Positions 16,329-23,369 of a stretch of DNA of 64,000 bases are shown here, one piece after another; the first letter of the stretch is position 1, and each line of letters begins with the position of its first letter. The notes beneath the pieces are model-generated. The model was not told where the DNA came from, searched no databases, and worked only from the letters and a program-made list of their open reading frames with translations. The stretch is from contig DATAUK010000033.1 of NCBI GenBank assembly GCA_036268295.1, positions 62,001-126,000 of the forward strand, given 5' to 3'. A program made the translations under genes and the position numbers. The DNA comes from DATAUK01 sp036268295 (GTDB lineage: Bacteria > Actinomycetota > Actinomycetes > JAFAQI01).

Positions 16329-17405
16329 ATGCTTCCACACGAACAGCGCCGAACCCGGCTCATTGCGTCGTTTCCCGACACGATTGACGCGATTCTGGTC
16401 ACTCGGATAGTCAATGTCCGCTACCTCACCGGCTTCACCGGATCGAACGGCGCAGTGCTGATCCGCCGTACGGGTGAGCCGCTGATGGCGACCGATGGCC
16501 GCTATCTGACCCAGGTCGCCGCCGAGGCGCCGGAACTGGAGATCCTCGACGCGCGAGCGGTGGCGCCTGCCATGGTTGAGCGGACGCGCAGCCTCGGCGT
16601 CGGACGGTTGGGGATCGAGGCCGGCGACGTGACCCTTGAGCTCAACGAGGTGCTGACCGACGTCGCCGGCGATGCGCTGAGCCTGGTCGCGACCGACGGG
16701 ATGGTCGAGCGGCTCCGGTCGATCAAGGATGCCGGCGAGGTCGAAGCGCTGGCACGGGCGTGTGAGATCACCGACGCCGGCTTTGGCGAGATCCTGCCGC
16801 GATTGCGGCCGGGCGTGAGCGAGACCGACGTGGCCTGGTGGCTGCACGGTTCGATGCGTGAGCACGGCGCCGAAGGCCTTGCCTTCGACACGATCGTCGC
16901 GTTCGGGCCACACAGCGCGATCCCGCATCACCGACCGAGTGACCGGACCCTCGAGGCAGGGGACCTGGTCAAACTCGACTTCGGAGCCCGGTACGACGGC
17001 TACCACGCCGACATGACGCGTACCGTCGTGATCTCGCCCGCCGCCGAATGGCAGCGCGATCTGCACGCGGTGGTGCGGCAGATCCAGCAGGACTGCCGGG
17101 AGGCGACCGTCATCGGCGCGTCGCCACGCGATCTGGACCAGCTGGCGCGCGACTCGATCGAGGGAAGCGGGCACCAGGCAGCGCACGGCTTGGGTCACGG
17201 CGTCGGCCTGGAAGTCCACGAGCTGCCTTTTCTCAGCGTGCAGTCATCGGCGGATAGACTCGTCGACCGAGTACCGGTGACCGTCGAGCCCGGTGTCTAT
17301 CTCCCAGGTCGTGGGGGTGTCCGGATCGAGGACACCGTCATCGTCGGTGCGGATGGCGCCAGGTCGTTGACGACCTCCTCGCGCGAGCTGATCGAGATCT
17401 CCTGA
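16329..17405 (+). CDS. M24 family Xaa-Pro aminopeptidase
   Basis: A 358-residue creatinase-fold peptidase (PepP/PepQ type) that removes residues ahead of proline. The N-terminal domain contains YLTGFTGSNGAVLI. The catalytic domain holds the five metal ligands: Asp217 and Asp228 (LDFGARYDGYHADMTRT), His290 (GLGHGVGLEVHE), Glu320 (TVEPGVY) and Glu334 (RIEDT). It lies directly upstream of efp, the usual actinobacterial arrangement. Whether it acts on dipeptides or longer peptides cannot be told. Confidence 0.93.
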   Translation: MLPHEQRRTRLIASFPDTIDAILVTRIVNVRYLTGFTGSNGAVLIRRTGEPLMATDGRYLTQVAAEAPELEILDARAVAPAMVERTRSLGVGRLGIEAGDVTLELNEVLTDVAGDALSLVATDGMVERLRSIKDAGEVEALARACEITDAGFGEILPRLRPGVSETDVAWWLHGSMREHGAEGLAFDTIVAFGPHSAIPHHRPSDRTLEAGDLVKLDFGARYDGYHADMTRTVVISPAAEWQRDLHAVVRQIQQDCREATVIGASPRDLDQLARDSIEGSGHQAAHGLGHGVGLEVHELPFLSVQSSADRLVDRVPVTVEPGVYLPGRGGVRIEDTVIVGADGARSLTTSSRELIEIS

Positions 17406-17474
17406 GCAGATCGTGACCGGGTGGCCGGTTGCTCGACCGAGATCGACCGACCGCGCTTAAGGAGTCCCGCCGCA

Positions 17475-18038
17475 GTGGCAACCACCAACGATTTCAAGAC
17501 CGGCATGACCCTCGATCTCGATGGTGTGCTGTGGAACGTCGTGGACTTCCAGCATGTGAAGCCCGGCAAGGGGGGCGCCTTCGTGCGCAGCAAGCTCAAG
17601 AACGTCCTGACCGGTCAGGTTGTCGACCGCACCTTCAACGCCGGCGTGAAGGTCGACATCGCGGTCGTGGACAAACGCGAGATGACCTACCTCTATCAGG
17701 ACGGCACCGATTACGTGTTCATGGATGTCGACAGCTACGAGCAGATCAACGTCCCGCCGGGCGCCGTCGGCGACGCCAAGGGCTACCTGCTGGAGAACAC
17801 CAACGCCACTGTTGCGATGCACGACAGTGCGGTTCTCTACGTCGAGCTGCCGCCGTCGGTGGTCCTGGAGATCACTTACACCGAACCGGGCATGCAGGGC
17901 GATCGATCGACCGGCGGCACCAAGCCGGCAACGCTCGAGACCGGCGCGACAGTCAACGTCCCGCTGTTCGTCACGCAGGGCGAGAAGGTCAAGGTCGACA
18001 CCCGCGACGGCAGTTACATCAGCCGCGTCTCCAGCTGA
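17475..18038 (+). CDS. efp: Translation elongation factor P
   Basis: A 187-residue factor that rescues ribosomes stalled at polyproline. GTG 17475 follows AAGGAGT by nine bases and gives the normal family N-terminus (ATTNDFKTGMTLDLDG). The tip loop K-P-G-K-G-G-A-F carries Lys32 at the position modified in other bacteria. The middle domain has VDRTFNAGVKVD and YLYQDG; the C-terminal OB domain has TVNVPLFVTQGEKVKVDTRDG. It precedes nusB by 14 bases. No dedicated modification gene is seen here. Confidence 0.97.
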   Translation: MATTNDFKTGMTLDLDGVLWNVVDFQHVKPGKGGAFVRSKLKNVLTGQVVDRTFNAGVKVDIAVVDKREMTYLYQDGTDYVFMDVDSYEQINVPPGAVGDAKGYLLENTNATVAMHDSAVLYVELPPSVVLEITYTEPGMQGDRSTGGTKPATLETGATVNVPLFVTQGEKVKVDTRDGSYISRVSS

Positions 18039-18052
18039 GTCCAAGACACATC

Positions 18053-18466
18053 GTGGCGGCACGGAGCAAGGCTCGAAAGCGGGCACTCGATGTGCTGTTC
18101 GAGGCCGACCTTCGCGGCAGCGACCCGCTCCGCACACTCGCTGACTGGGTGCGACGCTGCGATCCGCCGGTTCAGGCCTACGCGGTCGGCCTGGTTGAAG
18201 GTGTGGTGAGCCATCAGGAACGGATCGACCAGATCCTCTCGTCCTACGCCGAGGACTGGTCGCTCGACCGGATGCCCTCGGTCGACCGCGTGGTGCTGCG
18301 GCTGGCGCTGTTCGAGCTGTTGTGGTGTGAGGAGATCCCCGACGCGGTTGCGATCGACGAGGCGGTCGAGCTTGCGAAGTCGCTGTCCACCGAAGCCTCG
18401 CCGGGGTTCGTCAACGGGGTGCTTGCTCGGATCGTCCGCGACGGGGTCAGCATCGCTACTTCCTAG
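18053..18466 (+). CDS. nusB: Transcription antitermination protein NusB
   Basis: A 137-residue all-helical protein that binds rRNA boxA with NusE/S10. GTG 18053 starts a typical ARSKARKRALDVLFEADLRG N-terminus. DRVVLRLALFELLW and AIDEAVELAKSLSTEASPGFVNGVL are the conserved helices. It follows efp closely and its TAG overlaps, through a shared CTAG, the stop of the convergent bldD gene. Confidence 0.96.
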   Translation: MAARSKARKRALDVLFEADLRGSDPLRTLADWVRRCDPPVQAYAVGLVEGVVSHQERIDQILSSYAEDWSLDRMPSVDRVVLRLALFELLWCEEIPDAVAIDEAVELAKSLSTEASPGFVNGVLARIVRDGVSIATS

Positions 18467-18972
18467 GACTGCAGCACCGGCAGTGGTTGGGCGGCGTTGA
18501 GAACACCCCAGGAGATCAGTCGCTCGGCGAGGTTGCTCGGCGTGTCGTCGAAGATGATCGCGAGGCTGCGCAGATCCTCGCTCCGGATCGACATGATTCG
18601 GCCGTGGTAGTCGCCGCGCTGGGCCTGCAGTGCGGCTGCATAGCGCGCCAGCGGCGCTGCCTCGGCGCCCAGCTGCTGCAGCCGCACCAGATCAAGGACG
18701 AGTCGCGGCGTCACGTCGAGTCTGACGGTGGCGGCGGTTGTCCCACCGGGCAACAGCTCGGCGACCGGTACACCGTAGAAGTCGGCGAGCTCGGCGAGCC
18801 GCTGGACCGTGATGGCCCGGCTGCCCCGCTCATAGGAGCCGATGACGACGCCTTTCCATCGGCCACCGGACTTCACCTCGACGCCATGAAGTGACAATCC
18901 CTGCTGCACCCGGATGGCTCGAAGCCGCCGTCCGAGTGACGTGGAGTACGGCTCCTTGCCGCCTTCGTTCAT
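18463..18972 (-). CDS. bldD: BldD-type transcriptional regulator
   Basis: A 169-residue regulator. Residues 13-75 form an XRE-type helix-turn-helix (LGRRLRAIRVQQGLSLHGVE, GSYERGSRAITVQRLAELADFYGVPV) close to Streptomyces BldD. The C-terminal domain carries the cyclic-di-GMP signature RxD-X8-RxxD: Arg119-Gly-Asp121 and Arg130-x-x-Asp133. ATG 18972 is chosen because it matches the family N-terminus and overlaps the stop of an upstream 29-codon frame; ATG 18999 is an in-frame alternative. In Streptomyces BldD represses developmental genes when bound to c-di-GMP. The role here is inferred. Confidence 0.92.
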   Translation of the reverse strand: MNEGGKEPYSTSLGRRLRAIRVQQGLSLHGVEVKSGGRWKGVVIGSYERGSRAITVQRLAELADFYGVPVAELLPGGTTAATVRLDVTPRLVLDLVRLQQLGAEAAPLARYAAALQAQRGDYHGRIMSIRSEDLRSLAIIFDDTPSNLAERLISWGVLNAAQPLPVLQS

Positions 18973-19058
18973 GGCTGCACCCTGAGCGGGTGCGGCCATG
19001 CGGAGACACCGATGTCATCGGAGCGAGTCACCTTCGTTTCGCTTCGGTACTCGCTCAT
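18969..19058 (-). CDS. 29-codon leader reading frame, copy 1 (upstream of bldD)
   Basis: An intact small frame starting MSEYRSETKVTRSDDIGVSA. GGAG lies a few bases before its ATG. Its TGA overlaps the bldD ATG (ATGA). The same 90-nt element, with identical length and overlap, precedes pyrD (27558-27647) and a response regulator (58775-58864). The first 39 nt contain the inverted repeat GAGCGAGT/ACTCGCTC, perfect in this copy. AGGG about nine bases before the terminal ATG could serve as ribosome site for bldD. It may be a translated leader peptide or a structured RNA element; expression is unproven. Confidence 0.5.
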   Translation of the reverse strand: MSEYRSETKVTRSDDIGVSAWPHPLRVQP

Positions 19059-19210
19059 CCCGCTCCGTGTTCGTTATCCCCGGTCAAGGTCGCGTGACAG
19101 CGGTCATGCGCCGGCGTCAGCACCGTTGTAGCCGGGAATCGTAACGACTCGCCGGCCGTGCCGCGCGGCTTTGCGGAATCTGGTTCTGCTAGCGTGCGAG
19201 CCGTTCAGAT

Positions 19211-19259
19211 GCCGTCCTTTAAACCCGTCCCGTGAGGCGGACAAGGAGGTGCCGCGATG
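19211..19259 (+). promoter_or_regulatory. PyrR-binding leader that can mask the pyrR ribosome site
   Basis: Just before the pyrR ATG (19257) the sequence GTCCCGTGAGGCGGAC matches the PyrR-binding loop type (UCC-n-GnGAGG). CCG/CGG closes that loop. Outside it, TCCTT (19215-19219) can pair with AAGGA (19243-19247) of the AAGGAGG ribosome site. When PyrR with UMP stabilises the hairpin, translation of pyrR and coupled genes would be blocked. This is the translational mode described for mycobacterial pyr operons rather than attenuation. Confidence 0.75.
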
Positions 19260-19883
19260 GCGGCTGCCCATGAGCACGACCGGCCAGTGACCGGTGATCT
19301 TTCAGTCGCGCGGCTGGTTCTTGACGCCGCGGACCTGGCCCGAGCTCTCACCCGAATCTCACACGAGATCGTCGAGCGCAACCGAGGCGCCGATGACGTC
19401 GTCGTGCTCGGCATCCCGACCCGCGGCGTCGCGCTCGCCCAGCGGGTCGCCGCTGCGATGGCCGCGATCGAGCAGCGTCCGGTGCCGGTCGGCGCGCTCG
19501 ACACCACGATGTACCGAGACGACCTGCGGCTGCGTGGGATCCGAGCGCTCGAGCTGACCGAGATCCCGGTCGACGGCGTCGACGGCAAGACCGTCGTACT
19601 GGTCGACGACGTGCTGTTCTCAGGACGCACGATCCGCGCCGCTCTCGACGCGCTGTCCGACCTTGGCCGGCCGCGGGCGGTGCAACTGGCGGTCCTGATC
19701 GACCGCGGTCACCGCGAGCTTCCGATCCGGGCCGACTACGTCGGGAAGAACCTGCCCACCTCGCTGACCGAGAGCGTGCACGTGCAGCTCGTCGAGCACG
19801 ACGGGCGCGACGCGGTCCTGCTCGGGCCGTCGGACCTCGGGCGAGATGCCAACGCTGCGGCTGCTCAGGAGGCAACCCGATGA
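19257..19883 (+). CDS. pyrR: Bifunctional pyr operon regulator / uracil phosphoribosyltransferase PyrR
   Basis: A 208-residue PRTase-fold protein that binds pyr mRNA in response to UMP and can make UMP from uracil and PRPP. The PRPP loop is VVLVDDVLFSGRT (about 113-124). GIPTRGVALAQR and DTTMYRDDLR are typical PyrR segments. ATG 19257 follows a perfect AAGGAGG that is part of the regulatory hairpin. It is the first gene of the pyr operon and overlaps pyrB by four bases. Confidence 0.96.
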   Translation: MAAAHEHDRPVTGDLSVARLVLDAADLARALTRISHEIVERNRGADDVVVLGIPTRGVALAQRVAAAMAAIEQRPVPVGALDTTMYRDDLRLRGIRALELTEIPVDGVDGKTVVLVDDVLFSGRTIRAALDALSDLGRPRAVQLAVLIDRGHRELPIRADYVGKNLPTSLTESVHVQLVEHDGRDAVLLGPSDLGRDANAAAAQEATR

Positions 19884-20833
19884 ACCGCCACCTGCTCTCC
19901 GCCGGGGACCTCTCGCGCGAGGATGCGCTGCTCGTCCTCGACACCGCTGCCGAGATGGAGGCCGCACTCGCCGGTCGCAGCATCAAGAAGCTGCCGACAC
20001 TTCGCGGCCGCACCGTGGTGAACCTGTTCTTCGAGGACTCGACGCGAACCCGTACCTCGTTCGAGGTGGCGGCCAAGCGATTGTCGGCCGACGTCATCAA
20101 CTTCGCGGCCAAGGGATCGAGTGTCAGCAAGGGGGAGTCGCTCAAGGACACCGCGCTGACCCTCGAGGCGATGGGCTCGGACGCCGTCGTCGTACGCCAC
20201 TGGTCGAGCGGCGCACCCCACCAGCTCTCCCACTGGATCCGGGGCAGCGTGGTCAACGCCGGTGATGGCACCCACGAGCATCCGACCCAAGCGCTGCTCG
20301 ACGCCTACACGATCCGGCGACGCATCGGCCGGCTCGAAGGCCTCAACGTTGCTGTCGTCGGTGACGTGCTGCACTCCCGCGTCGCGCGCAGCAACGTCCT
20401 GCTGCTCTCGACCCTCGGTGCCGAGGTGACCGTGGTGGCGCCGCCGACCCTGATCCCGGTCGGCGTGCACGCGTGGCCCTGTGCGGTTTCCTACGACCTC
20501 GACGCGGTGCTGCCCAAGACCGACGCCGTGATGATGCTGCGGGTCCAGCACGAGCGGATGCAGGGCGGATTCTTCCCGACCACGCGCGAGTATTCCCGCC
20601 GCTACGGCCTCGACTCGAGACGGATGGCGTCGTTGCCCGACGACGCGATCGTGATGCATCCGGGTCCCATGAACCGTGGCGTAGAGATCGCTGCTGAGGT
20701 CGCCGACAGCGTGCGGTCGACGATTGTCGAGCAGGTCGCGAACGGTGTCTCGGTGCGGATGGCGGTGCTCTATCTGCTCCTCGGGGGCCAGACCGATATC
20801 GATCCCGGACCGAACGAGGCGGTGGCATCGTGA
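19880..20833 (+). CDS. pyrB: Aspartate carbamoyltransferase catalytic chain
   Basis: A 317-residue enzyme that condenses carbamoyl phosphate with aspartate, the first committed pyrimidine step. The carbamoyl-phosphate motif is FFEDSTRTRTSFE (Ser54-Thr-Arg-Thr). GTHEHPTQALLD, MLRVQHERM and VMHPGPMNRGVEI complete the active site and aspartate loop. No regulatory chain gene (pyrI) is present, as is usual with PyrR-controlled operons. Start and stop overlap the flanking genes. Confidence 0.97.
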   Translation: MNRHLLSAGDLSREDALLVLDTAAEMEAALAGRSIKKLPTLRGRTVVNLFFEDSTRTRTSFEVAAKRLSADVINFAAKGSSVSKGESLKDTALTLEAMGSDAVVVRHWSSGAPHQLSHWIRGSVVNAGDGTHEHPTQALLDAYTIRRRIGRLEGLNVAVVGDVLHSRVARSNVLLLSTLGAEVTVVAPPTLIPVGVHAWPCAVSYDLDAVLPKTDAVMMLRVQHERMQGGFFPTTREYSRRYGLDSRRMASLPDDAIVMHPGPMNRGVEIAAEVADSVRSTIVEQVANGVSVRMAVLYLLLGGQTDIDPGPNEAVAS

Positions 20834-22104
20834 GCAGCTGGGTGATCGAGGGGGTACGCCCGCTCGGTGGCGAGCCGACCACGCTGTTCATCGACGCCGG
20901 CGAGCTGGTCGAGGACCGGCCGGTCGGCGCCCAGGTGATCGACGCGGACGGCCTGATCGCGCTGCCCGGCCTGGTCGACCTCCACACCCATCTGCGCGAG
21001 CCGGGCCGCGAGGACGCCGAGACCGTCGAGACCGGAACCCGCGCCGCGGCGCTCGGTGGCTTCACCGCGGTCCATGCGATGGCTAACACCGACCCGGTCG
21101 CGGATGTCGCCGGCGTCGTCGAGCAGGTCTGGCGGCTCGGCGATCAGGCCGGGCACTGCGACGTCCGGCCGGTCGGGGCGGTCACGGTCGGGCTTGGCGG
21201 CGAGCGGCTCGCCGAGCTCGGCGCGATGGCCGACTCGGCGGCCCGGGTGCTGGTGTTCTCCGACGACGGCAAGTGTGTCCACGACCCGTTGCTGATGCGC
21301 CGCGCGCTGGAGTACGTCAAGGCCTTCGACGGTGTCATTGCCCAGCACGCCCAGGATCCGCGGCTGACCGAGGGCGCGCAGATGAACGAAGGCGAGTGGT
21401 CGGGCGTCCTTGGCCTGCAGGGCTGGCCGGCGGTCGCCGAGGAGGCGATCATCGCCCGTGACTGCCTGCTGGCGGCCCACGTCGGCTCCCGGGTGCATTT
21501 CTGTCATGTGTCCACCGCCGGATCGGTAGAGCTGGTTCGCTGGGCGAAGAGCAAAGGCTGGGACGTCACGGCCGAGGTGACCCCGCACCACCTGTTCCTG
21601 ACCGATGACCTGGTGGCGTCCTACGACCCGGTGTTCAAGGTGAATCCGCCGTTGCGGACCGAAGCCGACGTCACGGCGCTGCGGGCCGGGCTGGCCGACG
21701 GGACGATCGACGCGGTCGCCACAGACCACGCGCCGCACCCGTTGGAAGACAAGGAATCCGAGTGGGCGGCCGCCGCGTTCGGCATGACCGGGCTCGAGAC
21801 CGCGCTCTCCGTTGTGGCGGCCTCGATGGTCGAGACCGGGCTGCTGGACTGGGCCGGCGTTGCCGACCGGATGAGTGTGCGGCCCTCCCGGATCGGCCGG
21901 CTGGCTCGTCACGGCCAGCCGCTCGAGGTCGGCGCGGCCGCCAACCTGGTCCTGCTCGATCCGTCGGCACGGTGGACGGTCGACCCGGGCGCGACTGCGA
22001 GCCGCAGCCGCAACACCCCGTTTGCCGGCCGCGAGCTGCCGGCGCGCGTTGTCGCGACGTTCTTACGCGGCAGGCCGACCGTGCTCGACGGCAAGCCGGC
22101 ATGA
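20830..22104 (+). CDS. pyrC: Dihydroorotase
   Basis: A 424-residue zinc amidohydrolase that cyclises carbamoyl aspartate to dihydroorotate. VDLHTHLREPGRED gives the HxH metal ligands. FCHVSTAG and ATDHAPHPLEDKE carry later ligands and the catalytic Asp. NPPLRTEADV is the substrate loop. It is a class I enzyme by length and motifs. GTG 20830 overlaps pyrB by four bases. Confidence 0.97.
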   Translation: MSSWVIEGVRPLGGEPTTLFIDAGELVEDRPVGAQVIDADGLIALPGLVDLHTHLREPGREDAETVETGTRAAALGGFTAVHAMANTDPVADVAGVVEQVWRLGDQAGHCDVRPVGAVTVGLGGERLAELGAMADSAARVLVFSDDGKCVHDPLLMRRALEYVKAFDGVIAQHAQDPRLTEGAQMNEGEWSGVLGLQGWPAVAEEAIIARDCLLAAHVGSRVHFCHVSTAGSVELVRWAKSKGWDVTAEVTPHHLFLTDDLVASYDPVFKVNPPLRTEADVTALRAGLADGTIDAVATDHAPHPLEDKESEWAAAAFGMTGLETALSVVAASMVETGLLDWAGVADRMSVRPSRIGRLARHGQPLEVGAAANLVLLDPSARWTVDPGATASRSRNTPFAGRELPARVVATFLRGRPTVLDGKPA

Positions 22105-22117
22105 AAGCGATCGGCAG

Positions 22118-22273
22118 ATGACGCTGGTGGCCACGAAGACGGTTCTGGTCGACCCGCACCCGTTCTGGGGTGGCTGGGTCGTCGCGATCATCGCGTCGGT
22201 GATCTTCCTCGGCTTCGCGGCCTGGATCGTGATCCAGCGGCTGCGCAACGGCAGGGACAGCGAGGATGACTGA
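22118..22273 (+). CDS. Small single-helix membrane protein in the pyr operon
   Basis: A 51-residue frame from ATG 22118 to TGA 22273. Residues about 18-42 are hydrophobic (HPFWGGWVVAIIASVIFLGF), followed by a charged QRLRNGRDSEDD tail that should be cytoplasmic. It fits tightly between pyrC and carA and overlaps carA by eight bases, so its reading frame constrains carA and it is probably translated. Other actinobacteria carry a membrane-protein gene at this spot. Function unknown; the ribosome site is weak. Confidence 0.6.
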   Translation: MTLVATKTVLVDPHPFWGGWVVAIIASVIFLGFAAWIVIQRLRNGRDSEDD

Positions 22274-23369
22274 GTCGGCGATCCTGGTCCTCGAGGACGG
22301 TCGGACCTTCCGCGGCCAGGCCTATGGCAGCCGGGGGGAGACGTTCGGCGAGGCGGTTTTCACCACCGGCATGACCGGCTATCAGGAGACGCTCACCGAC
22401 CCGTCGTTTCATCGCCAGGTCGTGGTGCAAACCGCGCCGCACATCGGCAACACCGGGATCAATGACGAGGACGACGAGTCGCGGCGGGTCTGGGTCGCCG
22501 GCTATGTCGTCCGCGATCCGGCGCGGGTGCCGAGCAGCTGGCGGGCGAAACGAAGCCTCGACGACGAGCTCAGCGCGAACCAGATCGTCGGTATCTCCGG
22601 CATCGACACCCGAGCGCTCACCCGCCATCTGCGCGATCGCGGCGCGATGCGGGTCGGCGTGAGCAGCACCGAGACCGACGTCGAAGCACTACTTCAACGG
22701 GTGCTGGCGAGCCCGGGGATGGAAGGTACTGATCTTGCCGGCGAGGTGACCACCGCCGAACCGTACGTCGTCAAAGCGTTGGGGGACAAGCGATTCACGG
22801 TCGCGGCGATGGATCTCGGGATCAAGGCGTCAACCCCCCGATACCTCGCGGCGCGAGGCTGCGAGGTGCATGTCCTGCCGTCGACGGCGTCGGCCGCCGA
22901 CCTGCTCGCCGTCAACCCCGACGGCATCTTCTTCTCCAACGGCCCGGGTGACCCGGCGACCGCCGACGGGCCGGTGGCGGCGCTGGCCGGTGTCCTCGGG
23001 GTGAAACCGGTGTTCGGGATCTGCTTCGGCAACCAGGTGCTCGGCCGGGCGCTCGGCTTCGGCACGTACAAGCTGAAGTTCGGCCACCGCGGGGTCAACC
23101 AGCCGGTGCAGGATCTCGCGACCGGGCGGGTCGCGATCACGAGCCACAACCACGGCTTCGCGGTGGACGCTCCGTTCGACGGCCCGGTGACGACGCCGCA
23201 CGGCCGGGTCGAAGTCAGTCACGTCGACCTCAACGACCGGGTGGTCGAGGGGCTGCGGTGTCTTGATGTGCCGGCGTTTTCGGTGCAGTACCACCCGGAG
23301 GCGGCGCCCGGCCCGCACGATGCGGTCGAGCTGTTCGACCGCTTCACCGAGCTGATGGCGGCCGGCTGA
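22266..23369 (+). CDS. carA: Carbamoyl-phosphate synthase small (glutaminase) subunit
   Basis: A 367-residue subunit that releases ammonia from glutamine for CarB. The N-terminal domain has TTGMTGYQETLTDPSF. The class I amidotransferase domain has the nucleophile in GICFGNQVLGRALG and the His/Glu pair in VQYHPEAAPGPHD. Its stop overlaps the carB start (TGATG). The product feeds both the pyrimidine and arginine routes present in this window. Confidence 0.97.
   Translation: MTESAILVLEDGRTFRGQAYGSRGETFGEAVFTTGMTGYQETLTDPSFHRQVVVQTAPHIGNTGINDEDDESRRVWVAGYVVRDPARVPSSWRAKRSLDDELSANQIVGISGIDTRALTRHLRDRGAMRVGVSSTETDVEALLQRVLASPGMEGTDLAGEVTTAEPYVVKALGDKRFTVAAMDLGIKASTPRYLAARGCEVHVLPSTASAADLLAVNPDGIFFSNGPGDPATADGPVAALAGVLGVKPVFGICFGNQVLGRALGFGTYKLKFGHRGVNQPVQDLATGRVAITSHNHGFAVDAPFDGPVTTPHGRVEVSHVDLNDRVVEGLRCLDVPAFSVQYHPEAAPGPHDAVELFDRFTELMAAG

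Noticed and set aside
19000..19060. Opposite-strand reading frames of the three leader cassettes (shared GASHLRFAS-like peptide)
   Set aside because: The conserved DNA necessarily gives similar peptides on both strands. Only the chosen strand keeps the same start, stop and ATGA overlap in all three copies.
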